A DNA stretch of 64,000 nt from Diphasiastrum complanatum. Taxonomy: Eukaryota > Streptophyta > Lycopodiopsida > Lycopodiales > Lycopodiaceae. Below are positions 47,944 through 61,260 of this stretch, piece after piece (position 1 is the first letter of the stretch; every line of letters begins with the position of its first letter). Location of the stretch: assembly GCA_029204225.1 (NCBI GenBank), contig MU832234.1, forward strand, positions 17,402-81,401, in the 5' to 3' direction. The notes under the pieces were generated by a model, which was not told where the DNA came from, did no database searches, and was given only the letters and a program-made list of their open reading frames with translations. Made by a program: the position numbers and the translations under genes.

Positions 47944-48015
47944 ATCAATACATTTATCTCCAAAATTCCACTTCACAAGGTCTTTTTCTTGGGAAGCATC
48001 ATAGTGCTTAAGTTC
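47944..48015 (-). CDS. GAF-like coiled-coil protein, exon
   Basis: The acceptor TTTCTCAG and donor GAT/GTAAGTTC bound 72 nt encoding ELKHYDASQEKDLVKW and NFGDKCID, phase 0. It continues into DLPDEKL of the next exon. The run YDASQEKD...KW looks like part of a helical domain. I do not recognise the family with certainty. Confidence 0.6.
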
Positions 48016-49067
48016 CTGAGAAAGATTGTGTGAAAAAAAATTGGATCGAAATGCATTCACCAAAGATACACGATAAATTTGACTGTTGGCATCATCAAGT
48101 GATAAGATTCAAAATGGCAATTGATACACAAATGTCTTAGAATTGCAAAAAAAAAAAAGATCTCTTATAGTTATTGTACCAATAAACCTTCTCGCAACAA
48201 GACTTGTTCTTGATTGTCTCGATCTTTCAAAACGTAGATACATCAACCCTTTCACCCAATTTATGGATCAAGCAAAGAGAGTAGAAGAGAAGCTGATTTT
48301 TAAGTTTACTCCTTGCCGTAGCAGAAGTTCCAGCAAGCTATCTTTTTGTATGAACCATCTTATTGATGTATAAAAGTGCTTTTTACCTTGCGTTTCATGT
48401 ATCCTTATAATTGATACTTGATCTATTTGCATTTTGTATCAATTTCAGCATGTAAGTTGATTGTCTGTCGTAGACATTGATTATGAGTCTGGATAATGGC
48501 ATGACCTGATTTTGTCGATATAGTTGACTCTCAAAGTCATTGAAGAAACTTGGAAGTAGTTAATGGCTTATGAAAAGTTAATTAAGAAAGTATAGGAGGC
48601 CCACAACTCATAAAAAGTGAAAAGGTGAGGCACATGAAGAAAATCCACTATAGAGGGAGTCGATTTCATCATCCTCCATTGTTTGGTAAAGGATTTCTAG
48701 TGTTTAAAACCTATACACGAACTTCCAAAGGGTGATTTCCAACAATCATCCTTTCGATGATCAAGATGAGAACTAAACAGCAAAAACAAGTGATCACTTT
48801 GTTTTCAAGTTTTAAGAGGTCTATAAAATTTCCACTTTTAGGCCTTAAGTCTAGGACAATTGAGCCAATAACCAAATTTTAAGATTGTAATTGTTTCTTT
48901 TTCATGTAGGAATTGTATATTGGTAATTCTAGCATAGACAATAGTAGCACAAATTCGTTTCTAACCATTGATGCTTTTTTCCTTTAAAAGAAATTTTTTT
49001 GCATTCTAAAATGCTTGTTCCAAAACATGTTTGCAACAGAATGTGTTCTGCTACGTTACTAAGAATC

Positions 49068-49970
49068 TTAGAAACCCGTTTCGACCCAAACTAGTCAAAA
49101 CATACTATAAGTTCCGGAACATATTGGGTCGGATGTGGTACTTTTGTGAAAACACTGTACTTTAGGACCATAAATGGATCTACAAAAGATCCACAAGAGT
49201 GATTGGATGCTTGCTTAACAATCTATCAAAAAACTAGACACAAAAAAGTTGATCTAGATTGGCAATTTGACAAACAACAAGCATTAACAATCAAAAGCAT
49301 TGATAAACATTGAAATCCGAGCCCACACGTGTGTACTACAGGCTGTAGTACGGCCTTCAACCTGAGAAACAAGTAGAAATTGATTTGGTTTCATTTGGAT
49401 CACAAAAACTCAATGTACATAGTAAACTAGCTTGAGATTGCCAATGAGCTCCAAAAATTTTCTATCTTCTCACTATGGAGAGAGGGAATACATAGCAAAT
49501 TCGACTTCCTTCTTAAAGTTAGGTGGATTTCCAGCATGTAATAAGGAAGTTAACTCACTCTCCTTGACCTAGAATGAAATCCTAGTCTATTTCCTAGAGT
49601 TATGCTTGGTAGGTAGCTAGTTGGTCAAATTTTCACCTTAAACTTAGGTGTAGGTCCTATAAAGTAGGGATGACCATCAAATAGACATGACCAACTCTCT
49701 TGACTTGACCTAACCTACATTAGGATGGGTTTCCCATGTGGCATCATGGCCTCACATGTGTGGGACCCACTTGTGTACACAATTTACACTATTCTACATG
49801 GTTTTTGATCAAGCTAGATTTGCCAATTTTTGGCAAATCTTCACAGTACTAGGTTAAAAAAAAAAAAAACAAGCATTTTTTTACCTTTGTTACATAATTA
49901 CGAATTTTTTTTCTTCAATTTTTTTTGGCCACTTTCCGGAACGGAACGGAACGCGTTCTGGAACAACTAT
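49068..49970. mobile_element. Family B short element, about 0.9 kb
   Basis: The left end TTAGAAACCCGTTTCGACCC matches the left end at 57443 (TTAGAAGCCCGTTCCGACC). The right end TTCCGGAACGGAACGGAACG (about 49934-49953), then CGTTCTGGAAC, matches the right ends at 52509-52540 and 58695-58732. T/A homopolymers border the right end. The interior is non-coding. It lies in the intron between exons 50712-50798 and 47944-48015. Confidence 0.55.
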
Positions 49971-50711
49971 GTTAAGCACCAAGGATTTATTTGGCTTGTA
50001 AAGTCCTCAACAATATTTGACTTTCTTTCCTTGCAAAGATTAAACTCTATAAAAAGATGTTGGAAGAAGATCTGGGAAATTATTTTTTAAAAGAGAGATG
50101 AACTATGTTGCCAACATATTAAGAATTTTGACATCCATAAAGAAAACTGCATCCACACATCATCGCCCATAAGAGGGCGATGCAAAAGTTGGAGAATACA
50201 GCCCATAAAAAGGTCAGAAATTGTGGACGTGGAAAAAATTCGGCTATATAATTCAAATTCCATATGGAACTTTTACGCTTGGGACATGATTTTCTAGTGA
50301 CCTTTCCACCGAGTTCAATGTCCGTTCACTTATGGCTCAGCCTAATGACCTAACAATAATTTCACAAGCGTGAAAGATCTCTACAGGTTCTGTTTCCCAA
50401 TACATAATATAGAGACTAACCAGTCAAGTTATACCATGCATTTATAGTAATGTTTTGTAGAAGACAGTTCTATAAGTATATAGAAGGAAACAAATTAGTC
50501 TTGCACTTTTTGTTTCATTGAGAATGCTAACACAATGCCTTTACAAAACTTAAAGATTCAATGTTGCTCAGCTCCACAAATCTCCCCCAATATGGATGAC
50601 AAGAAATTAGAACTTACTAACGAGTCATCAAGTCATTTAACAAGTTTTTCCTTTTCAGGACACTAAAAACAGTATGTCAATGAGGTAATTTTTAGAAAAA
50701 TATTGGCTTAC

Positions 50712-50798
50712 ATTATAGAATGATGTCTTGATGATTTCTCGAACTTTCACCCAATTTTCAACGATCTCCTTTGTATATCCTAGTATGTGAAGAACTCC
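50712..50798 (-). CDS. GAF-like coiled-coil protein, exon
   Basis: The acceptor CTTATGCAG and donor AAT/GTAAGCC bound 87 nt encoding GVLHILGYTKEIVENWVKVR and EIIKTSFYN. Only this frame is open, and it is phase 0 at both ends. It follows the large exon at 56393-57097. Confidence 0.65.
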
Positions 50799-53700
50799 CT
50801 GCATAAGATCAATTGAATGGCAGCCTTAGGGTCCAACATGCTCAAGGATGATTACACTGGGACAACCACAAGCAAAAAGAATAAGTAAAAAATTAAAGAA
50901 AGACATTCAACACCTAAGTCGACATTTCAAATCCAATGGTTATTCTAGCTGTTCATGTGGTTTTTGATAGAGTCTATTAAGTAGTGCATTTACTAGGTGT
51001 GCAACTGTAATATACTTTCTAGGGTTGATAGCTTACTGCATATATTTTTCTGAAAAGTATAGCTAATAAGTGTGATAACAAACATTCCTATAGTATTTGT
51101 TATTGTATTATGTTCTTACAAAATGTTGGTGAGTTGTCTTTTGACCAGTCCATTCTACTGCCGATGAAGCAGATCAGTGTAAGCGGCACGGACTTGGCAT
51201 TTCGACATTTTACATTTGAGAACGTGAACAAGGGGTAATAGCAAACTCTCACGAGTATGAACAGAGATAAACCCCTTGTGGCATGTTACCCTTGACCTCA
51301 AATACTAGTGTTGCACTCACATCCTTTTTTTCCCCTTATCGTGATCTAAAGAAGAGATCAATCCAACTTTTAAAGGTGTTCACTCAGTATGTACTCAATG
51401 CAGCTTGAGAATCAGTGGTTCAGACAGCGTTTAGAATCAGGGTTTTCAGGAAAGAATAAGCCAGGAAATAACTCACAGGATCAATCGATCCAAGAAATAT
51501 ATGCAAGCAATGCCATTTTTCTTCACACCTAGATGTATTCTGTGTGCTTAACCTATGCCAAAAATCCCGCCAGTTTATTTGGTCATTTGAGAAGGACTCA
51601 CTGTAATTTCAAGATTATCCAAACTACCAGTGAAGGTCTCAAGAAAAACAATATATGATATAAAAATCGAGCGAGAATATCATGGAATTCGTGTGAGATG
51701 TCCGTCCGAGAATATAATTGCTCTTACACAAGACAATCGTATGATGGGGTTGTAAATGGTTTTTCATGCATCATTTTTTATGATATCTTGATTCACAAAA
51801 CTATAAGATTTACCAGCAGTCAAATCTTTATGGGCCTGTAAATTTCTGGTTATCGATTTTCATGGGTTACCGGGCAGGTAAATTCAGTGGAGGGACTTTT
51901 GCATCTGGAATTTATTTTTATTTTAGCTCAAAAAACCTGAAGGAAAAATTTACTCATGAAGTAAGTTCCATGGGTTGTATTTGAAAGTTAACAGTGTTTT
52001 CAGTTTAAGCAATGAACACTTGCTGATGGCTGACGAAGCTCTTTCACCTAGAAATGGGATGCATGCAATATAATCAGAGATGGCTGTTATTCTCATCCTG
52101 ATCTCGTCGGCCCCCATCCGAAAACACAAAGCTTCAGTCCATCCTCAAGATGTGAAACAAAGCCTAAGGAGATGAACAGACCCCTGCTAATGTGTTTTTG
52201 TTAAGGTAGAATAGAGTCAACAGACAGAATATGCAGACGTAGAAAAATCTATTCAGTTCCAAAAACATTCTTTGAGAGTCTGACTTTAGAGGCACTGAAG
52301 TCCTCCAAAATTTGGGTTTTGGTTGTTGTATTTATTAGGTTTGAATTCTCTAGATAGTTTACAGCTAATTCTTTTCTGTGCTATTTTTATTACATTTAAG
52401 CTATTTTAAACTCTGGTATATGGTTGTTAGTTCTTTGGATATTAACTCTAAGGATATGTTTTTTTTTTCTTTGTAAAAAAAACGTATTTTTTTCATTTTT
52501 TTGTGGGAGAACGCGTTCCGTTCCGGAACGAGCAACTAAGCCCCCCGGATATATATCTAGTCATTACTTTGATATTTTTTGCGAGTCCTTGTACTGATGC
52601 TCATACTCAATGACAGAAAATTCCAATCTTTATTGAATATGTTTGCCATGTTCACTTTTATTTATCAAAGAATCACCTTAAAATCACAAGGTGTCAAAAG
52701 TTGACGTAGACTCTGCTTTGAACATGTACAAAACTGGAAGTTTAGATTCTTATTTTACCCGAACCCACAACATCAGACCTTTCCTGCTTACAAAACTATG
52801 GAGTCACATTATGATGCCCAAAATGTAACCAAGGCCGTGGACACTTTAAAAGTAATTGGCATGTTCACAAAAGTGTTATGGAATTTGCCTTGAGAATTCT
52901 GAATATGTTGGTGGAAGGGAAAGGCCAACACAAAATTTGGGGCTGCTCAGTTTCCTGTCAATTAAAAAGCAGAAATAGCATCAGAAAAAGCCTGCACAGT
53001 GATGACAAATTCTTAAACATGAAAACTGAAACAGAAAAAAAAAATTGTAAGATTGTAACTTGAAAGTCGAAACTATAACTGGTTATAAGATTTTCAGATT
53101 AGAAGCAGCGGCTATTATATGTTGAGAAACTAGATGTTTATAAGAGCAAGTAATCAGTATTGACTATGAAGACATCTGCAAGTAAAGACCACATTCCCTT
53201 TGATGTGTCATACGGAAAGCAGATCAAGGCTGTATAGACCGAAAATTACTAACTTTGATAATAGTTACAGTGCACAATGCCGAGGTCAATTAGCAATTAT
53301 TTGCACTGTTATAGTCAAGCAATCTACTCATAGAGATGCTACACTGTAAGGATTAGATTACTAACCAACAGGAGGATAATGAGTTAAGTTTCTGTTAACA
53401 CACAAAAAAAAGATTCATCCATAAGGCAAAATCTGAATGAAATTTTGACGTGGACATATCTCATAGGAAACAGGAACTAACAGTGTATTTCAACCTCACA
53501 GAAGCTAGACACTGCTTCTATGTAAAGGAAAATAGGCACAATAATATGGAAAAAAATGAAAACGGACATTATACCATGGCAGAGGCATAAAACTATTTTG
53601 AAAGCTTTCCTGGTTTACTTATCACAAAACACAGACATTACTAAAGATTCACCAAGAGGTTCAGTTAACAAGCACTTGGGCTAGGATTATGTTTAAACAT

Positions 53701-53859
53701 TCCATAAAACTCCATCTTCTAAGTTGAGAGAAATAAATCTAGTGAGAAATTTAATGAATTCAGGTATTCCCATAGGCTAAAACTAGTCATCTGCCTATTC
53801 AAGGATGCTTTTCTAGAGAAAATCTGTTTCTTGTACATCTCACATTTTATCGTGTTTCC
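50799..53859 (-). other. Intron sequence of the GAF-like gene
   Basis: Non-coding except for a family B right end at 52500-52545 (GAACGCGTTCCGTTCCGGAA, then CGAGCAACTAAG). I see no other supported feature. Confidence 0.45.
52500..52545 (+). repeat. Family B right end
   Basis: It has the nested palindromes GGAACG/CGTTCC and ends GAGCAACTAAG, the complement of the TTAGTTGCCCG end at 8665. The matching left end was not found nearby. Confidence 0.6.
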
Positions 53860-56050
53860 ATGTGTGCCGGATTGGAGATTTCACTCGCCAGGCCAATCTT
53901 TACGTCATCCCTATTGAGTGGCATGATTTGATTCTTGATGTTGATTGGTTTTTGCTGCATTGAAAACTGTTACATTGAACCTCCAGCAACAGTTGCGCTC
54001 TTTTACTCATGATTGGGTCCCTTATACTTTAGTAGGCATCGCTTCCCAGTAGGATTACTAGTTTGTATAGCAGTACAGCCTGATGATGCGGGTGCTATGT
54101 CATGTTGCTCTAGCTCTGCCTATGCCTCAGGTGATTTATGTAATTTGATCTTTTACAATAGTATTAGCATGTATTTGTTTGTAGAGGCTACCACACTGCC
54201 ACCATTGCAGGATGCTAACCACCATATTGATCTTCGTCCTAGTGCCATTCCTTTACGTGCCCCTTTTTGTATGTCTTAATCTGAATGTACTGAACTCCAA
54301 TGCCAGGTCAGTGAATGGTTTGAATGTTCCAGTTCCAAGTCGCAGTCCTTTTGGTGCTCATGTCTTGCTTGTTGATAAAAGAATATGGTACCAAAAGCCT
54401 TTGCACTGATTATCGTGCCTACATAAGCTCACAATCCACAATCAATCCCTATTCCTCATATGGACAATCTTTCTGATTAGCTTGACAAAGCTAGAACCTT
54501 TTCCAGATGTTATTTGTGTTGAGGCTATCATCAAATCCGCATGAGTCTGGTCGATGAGTTTAAGACTGCATTCAATAGCCATGTTGGTCTACATCAGTTT
54601 ACAGTCTTACCCTTTGGTAGAACCAATAAAACATCATTTCAAAATGCTATGAAAAATGTCGTGCGTCCTCTCCTTGGGATTGTGTCTTGGTCAACTTTGA
54701 TGACATCCTGGTGTTCAGTACTATACTCTCTCTCTCTCTCTCTCTCTTGCAGTTTCAAATCCCACAACAGCAAGTCATCTCATTCACGGTCACCTCGCCC
54801 TTTTCACCCACGATGGTATGACGTGGAATGCCGCTCCCTTCATCACGCTGTCACTCATGCTCATTTCCCCACATCTCCTTAGTTCCTCACGTCAATCTTA
54901 TAAAAGTACACCCCATCATAAAAAACGTGCCTTCGATGACTCTGAAGGAAAATGCCTTGTGGACCTTTTCAGCTCCTCCTCTGGTGCCTTTTGCCAAATG
55001 TTCAAAATGTTCTTTTACTGTTTCTAAGATTGACATTTTACGTTTCTTAGTTTATGATGGCATTATTGTCTTAGACTGTAGAATGCTCAAGACAATCCAC
55101 TCTTGGCCTATTCCTATTGATGTTCATGAGGTCCGTATGTTTCTTGGCTGTGCCACTCATCTTCAAGCCTGCTGCAATTTGTGCTACCATTGGCTCTCCT
55201 CTACATGGCTTAATGAAGAAAGGGACACCTTATGTTTGGACTGCTAATTGTGACCAGCTTGCTTTTGAATCCCTTAAGAGACTGTTGACTTTTGTTCCTA
55301 TCCTTTGTCTTCTTGATTTTAATCAAAAGTTTATTGTTGAGACTGATGCTAGTTTGGTTGGCTTAGGGAGCCTTCGTGTGTCAAACTAGTTGTGCCATTG
55401 CTTATGAGTCTCATTGTTTATGCTCTAGTGAGTGGCGTCATTCCATTCATGGCAAAACTTCTCGCTATCATGTTTGCTCTTGAGAAATGGTGTCATTATC
55501 TTCTTGTGTCAATTTTGATATTTTTATTGATCATCAATCATTTTGTTATCTTTGTAAGTTTGTACACAGAAGCAACCAGCAGTACCATTGGCTCTCTAGT
55601 TTTTACAATCCTTTCACTCTGATATCCATTATAAACCTAGTCACAATAATGTTGTTGATGATGCTTTGTCTCATCTTTCTATTGTTCTGACATGGTTTGA
55701 TCAATTACCTTTTGGTTGTCTTGATTTATGAGATATTTATGCTTTTGCTCGCATTCCTTCTTACTGACATCACTAGGCATACTACTCTATTGTTAAATAG
55801 CACTTATTTATTATGATTCATTCCTAGTACACTTGATCTACATTCTAAACTTTTATCCAATGCACATTTCTCACCTATTGGGGGGACTACTACTCATGTC
55901 TTGGAGGATAATATGTGGCATTTTGTTTCTCCTATTGGCTGAGATTGGGATCAACATTTATGCCTTGCATTATCACAATAACTACATCCCAGTAGTTATA
56001 AGGTTTGTGCAATTTAGGATTGTAGCATCTGTATGCCTTGAGAACTAAGG
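53860..56050 (+). pseudogene. Ty3/gypsy protease-RT-RNase H fragment
   Basis: ANLYVIPIEWHDLILDVDW (protease end) is followed by SPFGAHVLLVDK, KLTIHNQ, MSLVDEFKTAFNSHVGLHQF and TVLPFGRTNKTSFQNAM (RT). Next come IPIDVHEVRMFLG (thumb), GSPLHGLMKKGTPYVWTANC, FNQKFIVETDASLVGLGS (RNase H) and NQQYHWLSSF. Frames change often. The (TC)n tract at 54726-54747 sits just after the expected DDIL block. The last part (55820-56050) may be integrase N-terminus but is too decayed to be sure. It lies in the first mapped intron of the GAF-like gene. Confidence 0.85.
54726..54747 (+). repeat. Short (CT)n tract within gypsy RT
   Basis: A 22-bp pure tract interrupting RT-derived sequence, as at 32623-32787 in the copia element. 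Confidence 0.9.
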
Positions 56051-56330
56051 TCAAGGCATGATTGTAGGAGGAGAATTCCCTGGTAAGAATGAAGGAAATT
56101 GACAAAAAAAAAAGAGGGGTGGGGGTTGGAGGAGCAAAGTTGTGAGAAAATAGGAGTTCGATAAAAAGAAAGACAGAAGAAGAAAATGAGGAGGTGAAAA
56201 ATCAATTTATGTCTTTTGGTAAGAAAAGGAGCAGCACATTGAAAGAGAAGTAAATCCAAGTGCTTATAGAACTAGTTGGGAGCTTAGAAAACGGCTCTCA
56301 AATTTTTGCTCATGAAAAATAGTTAATGAG

Positions 56331-56331
<1 letters not shown>

Positions 56332-56392
<61 letters not shown>
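56332..56392 (+). repeat. (GA)n microsatellite at an exon edge
   Basis: The pure GA tract starts immediately after the donor side of the large GAF-like exon (on the - strand GAAG/GTTCTCTC...), so the intron begins with a (TC)n tract. Confidence 0.95.
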
Positions 56393-57097
56393 CTTCACTT
56401 CTATGATAGTCTCAATCACAATAGCAAGTAAGTTTTGGAAATGCTGAATGTAGTCCTTGGACTTGGAAAGTTTGACTTCAAGCCTTCCAACCTTTTGGCC
56501 ACGAATTTCAATGGCATTTTTCAGTTTCTCACAGTTTTTCTCAGCAATTGTTACCATTTTACGATACTTTGCTATCTCTTTCCTCAAATCCTTCAAATAT
56601 AATTTTCTTCTGTCCTTTATAGCATCCTCTCCCTCCTCTGGATACACTTCCTCTTCCTCTTCATCCTCTGCTTTGGCATCATCTTCGGCCATTTCCTCCT
56701 CTTCCTCCACTTCATCTTCCTCCCCTTCCTCCTGACCCTCCTCAACCTCGTCTTTTCCTTCATCCAACTCTTCATCATCCTTGTGTTCCTTGTCATCATC
56801 TCCTTGATTGTTTCCTTGAACTTCCAACTTCGATAGTCGCTGTAGGGCTTTTGTGTCGGCTATTGCCTTCTTCAAAGTCTCTTCTCTCTGATCCTTTATT
56901 TGTTGCAACTGGACTTGGATTCTTTTAATTAATACTTCGGTCATGGGCTTGTTTGTGATTTTTGAATGATTGGCATTCATTACATCACTGATGGAGTCAG
57001 CAATTGCTGTAATGAATATAACATCTGATTCAGAAAATGGTCTACCAGTTCCATATCTTTCTACTTTTAAAGTATCTGCACATAGCAGTGCAGCAAC
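56393..57097 (-). CDS. GAF-like, acidic coiled-coil protein, large exon
   Basis: The acceptor ACAATGCAG precedes VAALLCADTLKVERYG and TGRPFSESDVIFITAIADSI, which look like the last strand and helix of a GAF domain (GRPFSESD...F...IADSI). Then come coiled coil (EVLIKRIQVQLQQIKDQREE), an about 60-residue Glu/Asp-rich block, and a second coiled coil (KDLRKEIAKYRKMVTIAEKN to QNLLAIVIETIIEVK). The exon is 705 nt (235 codons), phase 0 at both ends. The N-terminal part of the gene should lie at higher coordinates, but I could not identify it before 64000. GAF-plus-coiled-coil proteins of cilia and flagella come to mind, but this is unproven. With five further exons this gives 411 codons. Confidence 0.7.
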
Positions 57098-57442
57098 CTG
57101 CATTGTCCAACACCCATACTTAGCTTCATAAGTTAAGCACGCAACCTTATACCATGACGAGCATGAGAATTGATATCTACCAGTTCTCTACACAAATTAA
57201 ATGTTGAATATTCAAATCTTTTATCACACAATATGTACAAAAGCAGTTAAAAAGAACAATATCAGAACACTTGAGTTGTTCTCAAAGTGACAGATGAAAG
57301 ACAAAATGAATTCCTGATGAAAGCTCCAGACATCTCATGCTAAAGAAAGTACAAATAACATATTCTTTCATGGAAAAAGGTCACCAACAAGGGCCGTCAT
57401 AGCTTAGAGTTGAACTGGTTATTGTGAATCTTTACTGTAAGC

Positions 57443-58732
57443 TTAGAAGCCCGTTCCGACCAAAATGGGTCAGAACGTTCTGTTCCGACCGTTCCTGAAT
57501 TCATCAAGAAAAAGATGAAGTGAATACTGAAGAACGGTCTATAATAATCTACAATGACTATATAGCTGGAAACCGGGGCAATTGTGCATATCGGGAATAT
57601 TCATCATATGAAGTGAAGGCTAATGCTCATCCATTTCGCATATATGTAGCTGAATAGCCCTTCCCCCGTCTCTGAATCCGATGTTTCCGTTGAACCGATC
57701 GGGGCGGCTCGGACATACAACTTCTGAGTCACGGATCTCTGTACCCTGCCTGCGGGCACCTTATCACTGTGTGTTCAATCAAAGGTGAATGTCCACAAGG
57801 CTTCCTGCTTTCTTTCCGCAAGCTCACCATCGCTGGAAACTCCTGGACCACGTCCATGATATGCTCTTTACGTATTTTTCTGGTAATTGTGCTTTTTATG
57901 TCCAATTCATGTTTGTCATTTTATTTGCTGAGTGATTTACTGTTCTTTTTCCTTTGAGCTTAGATGCTCCTCAAGCTTCCTTAGATATTATGGTTTTTTT
58001 TTTCCTTCGTAAAAAAACATTTCTTTTTAGGTTCTCGTGCCGGAACGGAACGCGTTCGGAACGTACTGGGTCGGAACGTTTTTTTCCAAAATAAAAAAAC
58101 AGGTGCTGCTGGCCACGAACTTCATACTTCTTGATAATACATTGAGCGATGCTTGATGATACATTGCGGGATGCTAGACATCAGAAACGCTGGAAAACAT
58201 ACAGTTCAAGCAGAAACAAATTTGAAGAAGTTACTAACTATCGGTTACTTTCACGTCCTCCACATCTCTGTCATACTCATTTGCGTGTATTTTTTCTAAG
58301 TGTGGCTTTCTGTTGCTACTGTGCTATTTGTCACTGCGCTGTGCACATATTCAGATGACTGGACCTTTCTAAATCTTCGTTGCATTCCGTATCTCGGTTA
58401 TGCATGAAATCTAATGCTATATTTGAAAACTCACCCTCTATCTAGATGTCCGTGCCTTGTCTGACGATAATGCATATCTTGTCTGACTGCTGATACAGAG
58501 CTGCTTATAGCCAAAAAAATCTCGCAGAACTTAACAAAATTCTTGCAGCTCCCGTTGATCCTAGAATAGCTATCTGAGCCACGTTCTTAAGCTCTTGCTG
58601 ATCCTAGATTAGCTATTCCGTTCCTTATCTCAATTCCTTTGTTAAATAACGTATTTTAAAAAAAAAAAATTGGGTCAAGTTCCGGAATGGAACGCATTCT
58701 GGAACGCGTTCCGTTCCGGAACGGGCAACTAA
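57443..58732. mobile_element. Family B element cluster, about 1.3 kb
   Basis: The left end TTAGAAGCCCGTTCCGACC is followed by GGGTCAGAACGTTCTGTTCC. An internal end at 58040-58090 has GGAACGGAACGCGTTCGG and ACTGGGTCGGAACG. The right end at 58675-58732 has GGAACGCGTTCCGTTCCGGA followed by ACGGGCAACTAA. The internal end suggests two overlapping or nested copies. The flanking 8-mers (CTGTAAGC and GCTACACT) do not match, so no target duplication is shown. The interior has no supported gene. Confidence 0.55.
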
Positions 58733-58739
58733 GCTACAC

Positions 58740-60904
58740 TTCAAGAGATAATGGAAGGAAATCACATATATAAAACCACTGATCTAAGCAGTTTCAGCCT
58801 GTAAATACCAAAAGCAACTACGAGACCTCTGAAAACACTCCATCATTTCACTTTTTCTAACTGACAGAGATGACCAGAATTGCTGATTCGATAGTCGAGC
58901 AAAACGTATATAGTACTTGATATGTTAAGAATGGGTTGAGATTTCAAACTAAAAGAGGAAACAGTCTCAAATCCTAACAAGAGTACATGGTTCTTTAAGA
59001 ACTATTTAAGGAATAGAACTAAAAGATTAAGAAAGTTGCACCAAATCAAAATGGGCAATGAGCTGAAACTCAAGGAAACCAGATTCGGAAGTTGTCCAAA
59101 CCTCCCCAAAATGACTGTGCAAATTAGGTAGAGAAAGAAGGAATAAATGAATGAGTAAATCTATAGGTCATTTGAAACTTACCGTACCATGAAACACCTT
59201 AATAGATTACTTCATTCAAAAAACGGAATAATTGAGTACTGCATACCATATAATGTTGATATTATTCGATGTCTTTATGTATAATACTGTATGCATTACA
59301 TACACCTTTAAAATACTATATATAGAGCATCAATTTTCAAGATAGCATTCAAGCCAATAATATCCAAAAATTTCAAGTTTGAGAGTAAACAGTTTTGTCA
59401 GTGTATATTGTATTTCATTTTAAAATGATTTGCACAGAATTATTTGATCGATAACTCCATAGGCAATTTTCAACAACATTCAAAAAGCCAGGGAAGTAAT
59501 ATTTTAATGGCAACGCTGTCTATTTTTTATAATGTTTGTTCTCAATGCTGACAAATACAACACATCAAATCCCTGAACTCGATACAGTAGAGCAAAATGT
59601 ATGTTCCAAAACCAAAAGAGAAGCCATTGGTTACATACAAAACAACATAGAGTATGAAATGGACACTGATACTGCCAAATGTAATAGTCTCCATGAGAAT
59701 AATGATGATATTAAGCTGATTTGAACGTAGAATTAATGAGGTTGAAATTTAAATCATGCTAACTAAAGCTAAGCTAATCCAAGTTAAGAACTACTCTCCA
59801 AGTAATCAATCTACCAAGAAAGGAGGCATGATTGCTATTTATTATACCTTGCTAGGAGGTTGATCAAGTTGGGGCTAGGAGCCTGATAAGACTGAGCAAT
59901 CTTATCCAAATGCCAGGTCACCTCTTATAAGACAGTGACCTTATTTGGATACTAACTTAGCCCAAGAGGACTAATCACAGGATCTTTTGTCAATTAATAT
60001 AGATGAAATGTCAGAGACCTAGTGCTCGATGTAGGGCCAGTAAATGTCCTATTACTCTCCCTTTTCTTAAAGGCTTTGTGCCTAGTGTTTTCATGAAGAA
60101 AATGCTGATCCTGGATAATAGAAACAGCTGAAGAAGTGCTATTAATAGAAAAGATGCCTGCATGAAGAAGTAAAAACATAGGAGCCAAATATTACTCACT
60201 GCAAAATACCATAGACGTTTCCAAAATGCATATGCTAAAGCAGTGCCTACAAGAACAGAAATATGTCTCCTAGCTATGGGGCACATAGCAATTTGAATGA
60301 CCAAGAGAACTACAAGAATGCATCATCATGGAGAACTTTGCAGCATCCTTGTTATACTCAGCTTTGAAGAAAACTAGAGTTCTGAGAAACGCTTTTGCCT
60401 TGCCCACGAACTTCAAAAACTTGACAGTGAAGAACAAAGATCAAAATGGAGATACAGTTCAGATTCTAATTGTTACAAACATGAACATGATATTAAACAA
60501 AAAAGGAGTACGATAAATAACAAGCAACTAGGATCCATCACAACAGTAGAAAATTGTTCAGTGTCTTATGAGATTTGCATTCAATATCTCATCATTGTCT
60601 AGTGCACTAAGATAGATCTTATATATTTCTAGATTATAGTAGTGGACTAATCACTATTTTATTGGCTCATATTTTTCTAATTTCTATAAGTAACTATGCA
60701 ACATTTTGGACTACGACCTTCGAAGGTTCAGTTAGACGAGATATATGTTACTAGCTTATCCATAGGTCAGAGGCTCAAACAAAATTGCAAAAAGAAAAAA
60801 AGGGATACATCACAGAGTTGCTTTGGGATGCAATGCCACAAATTGTCTAGCAAGCAAGGTAGTGGCAGTGTCGGCCTCATCAATAGGAGAACCCACTAAA
60901 GCTA
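58740..60904. other. No supported gene
   Basis: AT-rich DNA. A - strand stretch at about 60195-60304 has an open hydrophobic frame (MCPIARRHISVLVGTALAYA, then FWKRLWYFA) ending at a GTGAGT donor. It is possibly an exon but is unrecognised and has no confirmed partner. Confidence 0.35.
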
Positions 60905-61260
60905 GTCTGTCAAGTGAAATCTTGAATTAATTTATGTGATTGTTGATCGAATTTGCTTCAAACATTTTAGTTAAAAGAGCTTTTTCAGAAATATCCTTGT
61001 GGTGACATCTTGGACTACAAATAGGCTGACCATGTTATTCCACGCTTTTTTGATTGAGTGAGCTCTATTCACGTGAGAAATTTGGGAGTCTTTTAAATTT
61101 GATGTGATGAGAGCCAGTGCTTTGCCATCCTTTTGTTCCCACTTGGTAAAAGTGGGTGAATCTACTTTTGGTTTGTGATCTCTTATACATCAAAAATGTT
61201 CTAGAGGTATTTTCTAGTAGCACCATCTTCACTTGAAGTTTCCACATGTGAAAGTTTTTT
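60905..61260 (-). pseudogene. Copia gag fragment
   Basis: On the - strand KALALITSNLKDSQISHVN, then RAHSIKKAWNNMVSLFVVQ and DVTTRIFLKKLF, matches the plant copia gag pattern (A...I...L.d..i..V....ta..aW..L...F). The frame changes upstream. No knuckle or protease follows. Confidence 0.65.

Noticed and set aside
50618-50662. 45-nt - strand segment with acceptor TTTTTAG and donor GTAAGTTC
   Set aside because: Contains a TGA in the frame required by the exon at 50712-50798.
60195-60304. Hydrophobic - strand frame ending at GTGAGT
   Set aside because: Looks exon-like, but no partner exon or family was found; mentioned only in the gap entry.
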